In this document: piece after piece, positions 6,687 through 14,544 of the stretch
Numbering within the stretch: the first letter of the stretch is position 1
Layout of the letters: the number at the start of each line of letters is the position of its first letter
From: Syntrophaceae bacterium UBA1062
GTDB taxonomy: Bacteria; Desulfobacterota; Desulfomonilia; UBA1062
DNA: 18,012 nucleotides
Direction of reading: 5' to 3'
Assembly: GCA_002316295.1 (NCBI GenBank)
Contig: DCDF01000014.1
Location: 1-18,012 of the forward strand
Position numbers and translations under genes: made by a program
The notes under the pieces: generated by a model
Told to the model about the DNA's origin: nothing
Database searches by the model: none
The model's input: the letters and a program-made list of their open reading frames with translations, nothing else

Positions 6687-8748
6687 CTACCCTTACCATC
6701 CCGAGATTTTTGATAGTGATATCCGGAGGTATCTCGTTGTGGGAGAGGACCACAAGGTCCGGCATGTACCGCTCGGTCAGCCGCTTGATATAGGATCTGC
6801 TGACAGGCGAAGTCAGCAGGATCGGAACCAGTCCCTGTTTGCCCACGTTATGCACCTCCTTGTTCAACGTCATCAGGATCTTTTGTGATTTCTCGGGTTC
6901 TAATGCAAGATACGAACCATGATCGGTATGCTGGATGGAATGCGAGATCATCCCGTCTACAGCGGGGTCCAGAGCCAGGACACGGATGGCGTTGTCCTGT
7001 ATGTAGGGCTTGGAAATGATGCGCATGAGGGCCTGTCTGACATACTCCGTCAAAATGTCGGGATCCTTGGTCATGGCGCCGTAGTCGGCAAGAGTTTCCA
7101 GAATGGTCAGGACGTTCTTGACGGATACCTTTTCCTTGAGCAGATTCCTGAACACCCGCAGGACCACTCCAGCCGGGAGGGTGGAGGGGACAAGATCCTC
7201 CACCACCTTGGGATGGGATCTCGACACGGTGTCAAGGATGGATTGAAGCTCCTGCCGTCCGAGGAGCTCATGTGTGTTTGCCTTGATCGCTTCGGTGAGG
7301 TGGGTTGCGATGACCGTGGATGCGTCAACCACTGTCAACCCCGCCAGCTGGGCCCGCTCGCTGTCGGACTTCTTGATCCAGAGAGCGGGGAGGCCGAATG
7401 CCGGTTCCTTCACTGGAATGCCCGGGATGTCGATCTGCACGTTTTCCGGGTTCAGGAGCATGAGTCTGTCCGCCATGGCCTCCGAGCGGGCGATCTCCGA
7501 TCCTTTGAGCATGAGTTTGTATTCGTTCGGTTTGAGATCCAGGTTGTCGCGGACATGGATGGGCGGCACGATGACTCCAAGGTCGCCGGCTACGGTCCGC
7601 CGCATGCCTTTGATGCGCGTCAAAAGTTCGCCGCCCTGAGACGAATCCACCAGGGGGATGAGGCCGTATCCGATCTCAAACTCCAGAATATCCATGGGCA
7701 ACAGGGATTCCGGAGACACCTCCTCCTCCCTGGGCTCGGCTTCTTCCTTTATTTCCTCCTCTTTCCTGAATCTCAGGGACAGCCATCCGATTCCGCCCAA
7801 GAGCAGGGAAATGGCGAGGAACGAGACATGAGGCATGCCCGGGACCATTCCAAAGCAGAAGATGATCGCCGCGGCGGAGAGCAGGGCCATGGGCTGGAAG
7901 GACAGCTGCTCGGAGAGCTGCCTGCCGATGGATTTGTCCGCAGCCGACTGGGTGACTAGGATGCCTGCCGCGGACGAGATGATCAGCGCCGGGATCTGCG
8001 AGACCAGACCGTCGCCGATGGTCAGGGTAGTGTAGACGGTGAGCGCCTCGGAGAACGGCATTTTGTGCTGGAGGACTCCGATGATGATGCCGCCTATAAT
8101 GTTTACGAAGGTGATGATGATGCCTGCTATGGCATCCCCCCGCACGAACTTCGTGGCTCCGTCCATGGCCCCGTAGAACTCGGCCTCCCGGCGTATGAGG
8201 TCGCGCCGCTCGCGTGCCTCCTGCTCGGTGATCATGCCCGCATTGAGGTCGGCGTCGATGGCCATCTGCTTGCCGGGCATGGCGTCCAAGGTGAACCGTG
8301 CGGTCACTTCGCCGATGCGCGTGGCGCCCTTGGTGATGACCACGAAGTTGATGATCACGAAAATGGCGAACACCACGAACCCGACCACGTAGCTTCCGCC
8401 GACCACGAACTGGCCGAATGTGTGGATCACTCTGCCCGCCGCCAGCTCGCCCTCGGAGCCGTTCAGCAGGATCAGCCTCGTCGATGCGATGTTGAGCGCC
8501 AGGCGGTAGAGGGTCACCACCAGAAGAAGCGACGGGAACACCGAGAAGTTCAGGGGATTGACGGTGTACATGCTCACCATCAGCGTGATGATGCCGATGG
8601 CGATGCTGAATGTGAGAAGAATGTCCAGGAGAAACGTGGGCAGCGGCACGAGCACGATGACCAAAACCACCATGACCCCGAAGGCCATGACGATATCACT
8701 GGCGACTTTCCGATCGAGATTGAATGGGAGCTCTATTTTCTGTGCCAT
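6676..8748 (-). CDS. flhA: Flagellar type III export gate protein FlhA
   Basis: At 690 residues it has the usual FlhA length. The N-terminal half has about eight membrane spans (roughly 19-38, 41-60, 70-90, 116-138, 205-227, 240-265, 285-303 and 306-326). The cytoplasmic loop between spans four and five holds the FHIPEP family signature (144-167, including RIGEVTARF and PGKQMAIDAD) and FYGAMDGATKFVRGD (191-205). An acidic linker (about 328-348) leads to the cytoplasmic ring domain (about 350-690) that docks chaperone-substrate complexes. FlhA forms the nonameric export gate and helps convert proton motive force into export. Its ATG follows the flhB stop directly (TAAATG), and its 3' end overlaps flhF by 11 nt. 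Confidence 0.98.
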   Translation of the reverse strand: MAQKIELPFNLDRKVASDIVMAFGVMVVLVIVLVPLPTFLLDILLTFSIAIGIITLMVSMYTVNPLNFSVFPSLLLVVTLYRLALNIASTRLILLNGSEGELAAGRVIHTFGQFVVGGSYVVGFVVFAIFVIINFVVITKGATRIGEVTARFTLDAMPGKQMAIDADLNAGMITEQEARERRDLIRREAEFYGAMDGATKFVRGDAIAGIIITFVNIIGGIIIGVLQHKMPFSEALTVYTTLTIGDGLVSQIPALIISSAAGILVTQSAADKSIGRQLSEQLSFQPMALLSAAAIIFCFGMVPGMPHVSFLAISLLLGGIGWLSLRFRKEEEIKEEAEPREEEVSPESLLPMDILEFEIGYGLIPLVDSSQGGELLTRIKGMRRTVAGDLGVIVPPIHVRDNLDLKPNEYKLMLKGSEIARSEAMADRLMLLNPENVQIDIPGIPVKEPAFGLPALWIKKSDSERAQLAGLTVVDASTVIATHLTEAIKANTHELLGRQELQSILDTVSRSHPKVVEDLVPSTLPAGVVLRVFRNLLKEKVSVKNVLTILETLADYGAMTKDPDILTEYVRQALMRIISKPYIQDNAIRVLALDPAVDGMISHSIQHTDHGSYLALEPEKSQKILMTLNKEVHNVGKQGLVPILLTSPVSRSYIKRLTERYMPDLVVLSHNEIPPDITIKNLGMVRVDAS

Positions 8749-9825
8749 TTACCTGATGCCCGCCTTGAGTCTGTAGACATATGCAAGAATCTCAGCCACC
8801 GCCTTGTACCACTCCTCCGGTATCACATCACCGATTTCCACGGTTTTATACAAAGCCTGTGCCAAGGGCTTGTCCTCCACTACGGGTATGCCGCCGGCAC
8901 GCGCGATCTCCCTGATCTTTTCCGCCAGGTGGCCGGCGCCTTTCGCCAGCACTACGGGAGCCACCATCTTGCCCCGCTCGTATTTGAGAGCCACAGCCAG
9001 ATGAGTGGGGTTGGTGATGACCACATCGGCCTTGGGCACCTCTTTCATCATCCTGCGGCGGGCCATGTGCATCTGGATGGAGCGGATCCTGCTCCTGATC
9101 ATGGGATCCCCTTCATGCTGCTTGTACTCCTCCTTCACCTCCTGCTTGGTCATCATGAGATCCCGGGTGTGCTGCCAGCGCTGGAATGCGTAGTCGGCCA
9201 CCGCAACCATGATGAAAATCCAGAGAAAATCCCAGAGAAGGTGCATGGAAGACTGAAAAAATGTCAATACTATGACAGGAAGGTCGCAATCGATGAGCGG
9301 CGGGAAAATCGGAACCTCACGGCGGATGGCCCGGTAGGCCACCCAGGAGATCACGATGAGGATGATGATAGTTTTAACCAATAATTCCAAGCTCTTCAAA
9401 GAAAAAAACTTATTTTTGAATCCTGTCACGGGGTTGAGCTTGGAGAATTTCGGAACGATGGGCTCGCCGCTGAATACGAATCCGAACTGAAGGATATTTG
9501 ACGCTATTCCGATGGCCAGGAAAATGACGAGGATGGGTAGTACCAGAATCCCGAGATGGATCACCGCCTGGTGAAAGATGGCCACCAGCGAGTCCAGAGA
9601 TCCGTCCCATGCCGATGCGTTGCCGATGTAGAAGCTCATGACCTTCCCGAGCTTTTCCGCAACCGACGGTATATAGAAGTAGAAGGAGATCACCGTGCCC
9701 AGAAACAGGAAGCAGGTAGAAACCTCAGTGCTTTTGCATACTTGACCCTTATCTCTGGCGTCCTGTATCCGTTTTCCGCTCGGTTGTTCCGATCGTTCCT
9801 GGCCGTTCTCGTTCTCTTTTGCCAT
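8749..9825 (-). CDS. flhB: Flagellar type III export switch protein FlhB
   Basis: This 358-residue protein has the FlhB/YscU form: a basic N-terminus (QERSEQPSGKRIQDARDKGQV), four membrane spans (about 36-52, 90-112, 150-168, 188-212), a charged linker and a cytoplasmic autocleavage domain. The NPTH motif is intact (N272-H275); self-cleavage between N and P switches export from rod/hook to filament substrates. The start at 9825 matches the family N-terminus. An upstream in-frame GTG at 9882 adds 19 residues without family similarity. No clear Shine-Dalgarno precedes 9825. It is the first gene of the leftward operon, so fliR, a frequent upstream neighbour or fusion partner, is not next to it here. 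Confidence 0.97.
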   Translation of the reverse strand: MAKENENGQERSEQPSGKRIQDARDKGQVCKSTEVSTCFLFLGTVISFYFYIPSVAEKLGKVMSFYIGNASAWDGSLDSLVAIFHQAVIHLGILVLPILVIFLAIGIASNILQFGFVFSGEPIVPKFSKLNPVTGFKNKFFSLKSLELLVKTIIILIVISWVAYRAIRREVPIFPPLIDCDLPVIVLTFFQSSMHLLWDFLWIFIMVAVADYAFQRWQHTRDLMMTKQEVKEEYKQHEGDPMIRSRIRSIQMHMARRRMMKEVPKADVVITNPTHLAVALKYERGKMVAPVVLAKGAGHLAEKIREIARAGGIPVVEDKPLAQALYKTVEIGDVIPEEWYKAVAEILAYVYRLKAGIR

Positions 9826-9837
9826 GGAGATGAATTT

Positions 9838-9853
9838 TGCGAAAACCGTACCA
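9838..9853 (-). promoter_or_regulatory. Candidate sigma-54 promoter just before flhB
   Basis: The minus strand reads TGGTACGGTTTTCGCA. Against the sigma-54 consensus TGGCACG-N4-TTGCA, the essential GG and GC lie at the right 10-nt spacing and two flanking bases differ. The expected start is near 9827, only 2 nt before the flhB ATG, which would give a nearly leaderless message. Sigma-54 control of export genes is common in flagellated proteobacteria, but this placement is odd and the site may be chance. Confidence 0.3.
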
Positions 9854-9971
9854 GGAAAATTGCCGGGCCTTTTTTCCTGCACGAAGCATTCATATCGAGG
9901 GAGGGTAGAGTGAGAGGGAGACGGGTTATGAACAATTACCGGCCGAAATGGTGGCGATCGAAGGTATTGTC

Positions 9972-9980
9972 TGGTATAAG
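9972..9980 (+). promoter_or_regulatory. Possible extended -10 promoter for the xre-ftsEX genes
   Basis: TGGTATAAG fits the extended -10 pattern TGnTATAAT with one mismatch. The -35 position (TGGCGA at 17-nt spacing) is poor, as is often allowed with an extended -10. It would leave a leader of about 130 nt before the regulator's GTG start. Confidence 0.25.
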
Positions 9981-10119
9981 GAGGAAAGAGCGTATATGTG
10001 AGGCAGCTTCAAAAGAAGTGTATGGAAGTGTATCGGAAAATTGTTATTGTATAGTGTAAAAGCGGTTGAGCAATGAGAAGGTGGATGGTTCAATACAAGA
10101 ACCACAGGAGGAGGAATCA

Positions 10120-10548
10120 GTGAACGATCTGAGAAGTATTCGGAAGTCAAAGGGATTGACCATGGAACAGCTGGCCAATCTGAGTGGAGTTTCGTCGAAA
10201 ACCATCTCGCTCTACGAACACACGCCACCCAGGAGGCCGAGCAGGAAGGTGGTGGATAAGCTATCGAAGACCCTGGAGATCTCTCCCGACAAGCTGCTCG
10301 GGGCCATCGGGTCGAAGGGCAGAGCACAGGCGGGTGCAGGGCAGGAGAAATTTGAAGAGGCCATTGAACTCAGTGATGCACATGTAGTAAGAATTCTCGG
10401 ACTGATTGAAAAAGAGGTTGCCGAGCTGCAGCACCTGCTGGTCGAGTCCGCCTCTCTGGCAGGAGAGCATCCTGTTCTGTCACGGAGCGTCGAATATCTT
10501 GCTAACGATATCGACATCCTCAACGAGATCAGGCAGAAGCTCACATAG
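10120..10548 (+). CDS. XRE/Cro-type helix-turn-helix regulator
   Basis: A 142-residue protein with an N-terminal HTH_3 domain (about 1-60: NDLRSIRKSKGLTMEQLANLS then GVSSKTISLYE, with a LEISPDKLLG closing helix). The C-terminal half (about 75-142) is helical and acidic, with heptad-like leucines that suggest a dimerising coiled coil. The GTG start at 10120 is chosen because GGAGG lies 5 nt upstream (10110-10114) and the HTH begins at once; a TTG at 10066 would add 18 unrelated residues without a good ribosome site. It lies 55 nt before ftsE on the same strand and diverges from the flagellar operon, so it may control either one or itself. The ligand or signal is unknown. It carries no phage-type neighbours. 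Confidence 0.85.
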   Translation: MNDLRSIRKSKGLTMEQLANLSGVSSKTISLYEHTPPRRPSRKVVDKLSKTLEISPDKLLGAIGSKGRAQAGAGQEKFEEAIELSDAHVVRILGLIEKEVAELQHLLVESASLAGEHPVLSRSVEYLANDIDILNEIRQKLT

Positions 10549-10603
10549 TCCGAATCATGGGTAAGACATACTGCGAGGTGGGAGCAGCAGTCCCGGATAT
10601 GAG

Positions 10604-11257
10604 ATGATTGTCCTCCAGGATGTGTCAAAACTCTACCACGACAATATGCATGCCCTGCGTAATGTCACCTTTCATATCGAGAAAGGTGAATGTTGCTTTA
10701 TCCTCGGCCCTTCAGGGGCCGGGAAGACCACTCTGCTCAAGATTCTCTATGCAATGGAGCGCCCGACGAGCGGGCAGCTCTCTCTCTTCGAGAGGAATAC
10801 CGAGAAGCTGGGCTTTCACGACATACAGGCTCTGAGGCGGCATATGGGCTTCATCTTCCAGGATTACCGGCTCATCGACGACTGGAGCGTTTACGACAAT
10901 GCGGCCGTCATACTCCAGATCCTCGGCAAATCTTCAGGTTATATCCACAGCCGCGTATGGCAGATGCTCAAATGGGTTGGTCTTCAGCACAAGGTGTACG
11001 ACCGCGCGGGAGATCTCTCGGGCGGGGAGAAGCAGCGGCTCGCCATTGTCAGGGCCATTATTCACGATCCCGACATCCTCCTGGCGGACGAGCCGGTCGG
11101 AAGCCTCGACGACGCTACGGCACGGTATGTGATGAACATGTTCCACCGTCTCCATCGCAAAGGAACAACGCTCGTCATTGCAAGCCACCGGGAGGATCCG
11201 TTCATCGATTTCGCCCGGGTGATAGCCTTGGACAGAGGCAGGCTCGTAGGCGGGTGA
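10604..11257 (+). CDS. ftsE: Cell-division ABC ATPase FtsE
   Basis: This 217-residue ABC ATPase has the full motif set: Walker A GPSGAGKT (35-42), Q-loop Q86, signature LSGGEKQR (138-145), Walker B DILLADEP (157-164) with catalytic E163, D-loop SLD (167-169) and switch H195. The length and the DEPVGSLD stretch (FtsE usually reads DEPTGNLD) fit the FtsE/MacB group. Pairing with ftsX, 9 nt downstream, settles the identity. FtsE couples ATP hydrolysis in the cytoplasm to activation of septal peptidoglycan hydrolases through FtsX and an EnvC-type protein, both encoded next. Its own ribosome site is weak. An earlier ATG at 10599 is in another frame and stops at once. Confidence 0.95.
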   Translation: MIVLQDVSKLYHDNMHALRNVTFHIEKGECCFILGPSGAGKTTLLKILYAMERPTSGQLSLFERNTEKLGFHDIQALRRHMGFIFQDYRLIDDWSVYDNAAVILQILGKSSGYIHSRVWQMLKWVGLQHKVYDRAGDLSGGEKQRLAIVRAIIHDPDILLADEPVGSLDDATARYVMNMFHRLHRKGTTLVIASHREDPFIDFARVIALDRGRLVGG

Positions 11258-11266
11258 GGCAGGCCC

Positions 11267-12136
11267 ATGATCAGGCTGTTCTACATTCTCAAGCTGCTGG
11301 GGAGGGGGTTCTCAAGGCGTCCGTGGGGCGGTTTCATCACGCTGGTCGCCTGCTGGTTTGCGGTATGCCAGCTGATCATGGTCTTTCATGCCGTTTCCTT
11401 CACCGGCCGGGCAAAGACGGTCCGCGGCACCACGAGCACCATCATGGCGTATCTCGCAGGCCGGCCCGACGAGGTCGCCATCGGCTCGGTCCGGGAGCGG
11501 ATAGCGGCCATGAGCGAGGTCGCGTCCGTCGAGTTCGTCCCCAGGGGCTCGGGCCTTGTCCGCCTGAAGCAGTGGCTCGGTCCGGAGGATTCTCTGGTGA
11601 AGGATATCGATCCCGACATTCTTCCCGATGCCTTTGAGATCGGTCTCAAGCCCGAGCACACAGGCTCCATCGAAGATGTGGCCGCTCGGATCGGTACGAT
11701 CAGCGAAGTCGAAGATGTCCGTTATGACCGGGGCATCCTCGGCTCCATCGCCGAAGCGTATTACATGGTTCTCATTTCGGGCATGGTCCTGGCGCTGATC
11801 GTGGTCTTGTCTCTTTCCCTGGTTGTTTTTCTGTCCATTCGCGTCGGTATGATCTCGAGGCGCCGTGAGATGGAGGTGCTCCATCTTCTGGGGGCGGGCA
11901 GATTTTTTCTCTGTGCGCCGTACTTCATGGAGGCTTTCGTCTATGGTGTCGGAGGTGCTGTCCTGGCACTTCTTGCCATGGAAGGGGCGCTCGCCTTTCT
12001 CGTTGCCGAAGCGCCGGTTCTGGGCAGTCTCCTCACCCCCTTGCATACCCATCAGATGATCTTCGTGGTCGCCCTGCCCGGTTTTTTAAGTCTGCTGGCG
12101 GCGCATCTGGCAATCAAACGGAGCATCGATGAATAG
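11267..12136 (+). CDS. ftsX: Cell-division ABC permease FtsX
   Basis: A 289-residue membrane protein with the FtsX layout: a cytoplasmic start, a first span (about 22-44), a large periplasmic domain (about 45-162), then three spans (about 165-192, 213-248 as a long hydrophobic stretch, and 262-284). The cytoplasmic segment RRREMEVLHLLGAG (198-211) between spans two and three is the usual FtsX coupling region facing FtsE. The periplasmic domain carries the VASVEFVPRG and EVEDVRYDRG strands common in FtsX. It binds and opens EnvC-type activators. Its stop overlaps the start of the EnvC-like gene by 8 nt (ATGAATAG), so the three proteins are co-translated. Confidence 0.95.
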   Translation: MIRLFYILKLLGRGFSRRPWGGFITLVACWFAVCQLIMVFHAVSFTGRAKTVRGTTSTIMAYLAGRPDEVAIGSVRERIAAMSEVASVEFVPRGSGLVRLKQWLGPEDSLVKDIDPDILPDAFEIGLKPEHTGSIEDVAARIGTISEVEDVRYDRGILGSIAEAYYMVLISGMVLALIVVLSLSLVVFLSIRVGMISRRREMEVLHLLGAGRFFLCAPYFMEAFVYGVGGAVLALLAMEGALAFLVAEAPVLGSLLTPLHTHQMIFVVALPGFLSLLAAHLAIKRSIDE

Positions 12137-13187
12137 GGCGGCTCTTGCGCTCCTGTTCTTCCTGTTTTCTTCTTGGAGCTTACATGCCGACGATGCGTCT
12201 CTCAAGCTCGAGGAGCTGACCAGGAAGGCCAAGGAGTTGGAGGGGACATATCTCTCGGAGGAGAAGAAGCTCAAGTCCATCGACGCGGAGGTCCAGAGGA
12301 TGCAGAAGAGGATCAGCCGGGTGAAAGAAAACATCATGAGCAAGCAGGCCCAGATCTCCATCCTCGACAAGGAACTGGCGGCCTATGAGGCAAACCTGGC
12401 GACAGCGGAGAAAGGAATGCGCCACCAGTGGGTCATGCTGTACAAAGGAGCATCGCTCGATATGATCAATGCATACTGCGGGCACGAGCGATATTCCGGA
12501 TATGTCAATGCAGTGATCCGTCATCGCGTCCGGACTGTGCGGGAATATCAGCGGCTGAAAGAAGAGCGTGAGGCGACCAGGGCAAAGGCGAAGGAGCTGA
12601 CCGAGCTTTTGAGGCAGGACCTTGCCGAGCTCCAGAAGACGGTCGACGAGCTGGCTGCCCAGCGGACACAAAAGATCCGACTGGTATCATCACTGAAAGG
12701 GCAGTCAAAAAAATATCAGGACCAGATACAGAGCCTCCTGGAGGAGATCCAGAAGGGGGCGGGAGAGATCCTGGAAGCGGGAGCCGACTTCCTGAAACAC
12801 AAAGGGAAGCTCCCGTGGCCGGTGAAGGGAAAGGTGGTGAGGAAGTTCGGACCCTTCACTCTGCAGGGCGTACCCCAGCGGTCCCAGGGGCTGGACATCG
12901 AGACTCAGGAAGGCAACCCGGTGAAGAGCGTCCATCAGGGGAAGGTCGTGTATTTCAACTGGATGGGCGGCTACGGCAACACGCTTATCCTGGATCACGG
13001 TGAAGGATATTATTCCGTCTACGGCCATCTTCAGGAAGCCCTGAAGGCGGTGGGAGATACAGTCTCCCCTCAGGAGACGATCGGCCGTGTGGGCTTGAGC
13101 GGTGATGTGCTGAGGCCCACGCTGCATTTCGAGATACGCTCCCACGGAAAGGCGCAGGATCCATATGCATGGCTGTCGAGGCAATAG
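12129..13187 (+). CDS. envC: EnvC-like murein hydrolase activator (degenerate LytM/M23)
   Basis: This 352-residue exported protein has a signal peptide (1-20, cleaved near HA|DD), a long coiled coil (about 22-215) and a C-terminal LytM/M23 domain (about 228-352). The fold motifs remain (GLDIETQEGNPVKSVHQG, GGYGNTLILDH, YSVYGHL, VGLSGD), but zinc ligands are lost: the first histidine is S252 (SQGLD) and the HxH pair reads TLH (T331, H333). D256 is kept. The domain is therefore probably not catalytic, as in E. coli EnvC, which activates AmiA/AmiB amidases when FtsEX alters its coiled coil. Genetic coupling to ftsX through an 8-nt overlap supports this. No amidase gene is in view. Confidence 0.93.
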   Translation: MNRAALALLFFLFSSWSLHADDASLKLEELTRKAKELEGTYLSEEKKLKSIDAEVQRMQKRISRVKENIMSKQAQISILDKELAAYEANLATAEKGMRHQWVMLYKGASLDMINAYCGHERYSGYVNAVIRHRVRTVREYQRLKEEREATRAKAKELTELLRQDLAELQKTVDELAAQRTQKIRLVSSLKGQSKKYQDQIQSLLEEIQKGAGEILEAGADFLKHKGKLPWPVKGKVVRKFGPFTLQGVPQRSQGLDIETQEGNPVKSVHQGKVVYFNWMGGYGNTLILDHGEGYYSVYGHLQEALKAVGDTVSPQETIGRVGLSGDVLRPTLHFEIRSHGKAQDPYAWLSRQ

Positions 13188-13248
13188 TATATTTAACCGA
13201 TGTATGATATAGACGCTCCATGAAGTCGAATATTCTGTGGGAGAATTT

Positions 13249-14544
13249 ATGAAAATTCGGAAAATGTTCATTCTCGGCGGGGTCGCCGGTTTTCTTGTCA
13301 TTGCCTTTGCAGGGGTGAACTTCACGAAAGTGCTCAGAGCGGAAATATCCGGGGTCTATCCTCAGCTCGAGAAGTTCACCGATTGCCTGGGTATTATAGA
13401 AAAGAGCTACGTGGAGGATGTACCGCCCGAGAAGCTCATCGAGGGGGCCATCAAGGGGATGGTTTCCGTCCTGGATCCTCATTCGGCGTATCTTACCAAG
13501 GAAGGCTACAAGGAGATGCAGATCAGCACGACCGGGTCATTCGGAGGGCTCGGAATAGAGATAGGCGTCCGCGACGAGGTGCTCACCGTCATTACCCCGA
13601 TCGACGGGACTCCGGCCTTCCGTGCCGGAGTGCTTCCCGGCGACAAGATCATCAAGATCGACGGGAAGCAGACCGCCGACATGAGCCTCGAAGATGCCGT
13701 GAAGCTTTTGAGAGGCCCGAAAGGCACCGATGTGACCATCACCATTCTCAGGGGCAACCAGGAAAATCCCATGGACATGACCATCACCCGCGCCATCATC
13801 CATATCGAGAGCGTTAAATCGGAGATGCTCGAGCCAGGATACGGGTATATCAAGGTAAGGAATTTCCAGGTGGATACCGCTGACGACATTCGCAGCTCGC
13901 TCGAGGAAATGGGTCCTCTGAAAGGGCTCATCCTGGATCTGAGATACAACCCGGGAGGGCTGCTCGATCAGGCGGTTTCCGTGAGCGACATCTTTCTCGG
14001 CAGCGGCCTGATTGTCTATACCGACGGGAGAAGGCCCGAGGAGAAGACGGAGTACCGAGCCCGCAAGGAAGGATCGTTCGAGGGCTTTCCCATGATCGTG
14101 CTGATCAACGGCGGCAGTGCGAGCGCCGCGGAAATAGTGTCCGGAGCGCTGCAGGATAACAAGCGCGCCATCGTCGTGGGGGTGAAGAGCTTCGGCAAGG
14201 CGTCGGTTCAGAGTATCCGGCCCCTGAGCGACGGATCGGCGCTGAAGCTCACGGTAGCCCGGTATTACACTCCCTCGGGGAGGTCCATACAGGCAACCGG
14301 CATCGAGCCGGACATCTGGGTGGACCAGAGGACACCGGAAGCAGATGTCGAAGAGGTGAAAACGCAGACCTTCCTCCGCGAGAAGGACCTCAAGGATCAT
14401 CTCGCACCGGGCAACGAGGGAAAGAGCGGCCGGACAGGCGAGTACACACCCAGATCCATACTGGACAACGACTACCAGCTCAAGTACGGGCTTGATCTTC
14501 TCAAGTCCTGGGAGGTTTTCCACTGGGCCAGAAAGGCAGCATGA
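13249..14544 (+). CDS. ctpA: CtpA-type S41 carboxy-terminal processing protease
   Basis: A 431-residue periplasmic serine protease anchored by an N-terminal hydrophobic segment (about 7-26). It has the S41 N-terminal helical part (VLDPHSAYLT), a PDZ domain (about 90-170, GGLGIEIG to GVLPGDKIIKIDG) and the protease core. The catalytic serine is S292 in GGSASAAEI and the general-base lysine is K317 in SFGKASVQ; their 25-residue spacing is typical of CtpA. Such enzymes trim the C-termini of periplasmic proteins and often degrade peptidoglycan hydrolases. The start at 13249 is preferred because GGGAG lies 5 nt before the ATG; a GTG at 13237 overlaps it. It lies 61 nt after the EnvC-like gene and overlaps the deacetylase by 4 nt. 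Confidence 0.95.
   Translation: MKIRKMFILGGVAGFLVIAFAGVNFTKVLRAEISGVYPQLEKFTDCLGIIEKSYVEDVPPEKLIEGAIKGMVSVLDPHSAYLTKEGYKEMQISTTGSFGGLGIEIGVRDEVLTVITPIDGTPAFRAGVLPGDKIIKIDGKQTADMSLEDAVKLLRGPKGTDVTITILRGNQENPMDMTITRAIIHIESVKSEMLEPGYGYIKVRNFQVDTADDIRSSLEEMGPLKGLILDLRYNPGGLLDQAVSVSDIFLGSGLIVYTDGRRPEEKTEYRARKEGSFEGFPMIVLINGGSASAAEIVSGALQDNKRAIVVGVKSFGKASVQSIRPLSDGSALKLTVARYYTPSGRSIQATGIEPDIWVDQRTPEADVEEVKTQTFLREKDLKDHLAPGNEGKSGRTGEYTPRSILDNDYQLKYGLDLLKSWEVFHWARKAA

Larger units (their letters stand above)
9826..10119. other. Divergent intergenic region between the flagellar and xre-ftsEX genes
   Basis: This stretch of about 290 bp has no convincing gene. It is more AT-rich than its surroundings, especially 10020-10060 (TTGTTATTGTATAGTGTAAA). 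It should hold the promoters for flhB (leftward) and the xre regulator (rightward). The candidates found are the sigma-54-like site at 9838-9853, an extended -10 box at 9972-9980, and a weak leftward TACAAT at 10051-10046 with TTGCTC upstream. No clear terminator or long inverted repeat was seen. An operator for the HTH protein would plausibly lie here but could not be identified. Confidence 0.6.

Noticed and set aside
5754..6713. A 319-codon plus-strand frame opposite flhF
   Set aside because: Antisense to a certain gene, no domain and no ribosome site context.
8065..9384. A 439-codon plus-strand frame opposite flhA and flhB
   Set aside because: It runs across the boundary of two certain genes, and its product is a His/Asp-rich string typical of reversed membrane-protein codons.
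9977..10054. TAAGGAGG followed by a start-stop ATGTGA and an 18-codon GTG frame, possibly a leader peptide
   Set aside because: The spacing (11-13 nt) is long, the Shine-Dalgarno overlaps a likelier -10 element, and the 18 residues show no attenuator-like features.
10066..10119. TTG start at 10066 for the XRE regulator
   Set aside because: It lacks a good ribosome site and adds 18 residues unrelated to the HTH fold; GTG at 10120 has GGAGG at ideal spacing.
13537..14523. A 328-codon minus-strand frame opposite ctpA
   Set aside because: Antisense to a gene with an intact catalytic pair and PDZ domain; no family similarity seen.
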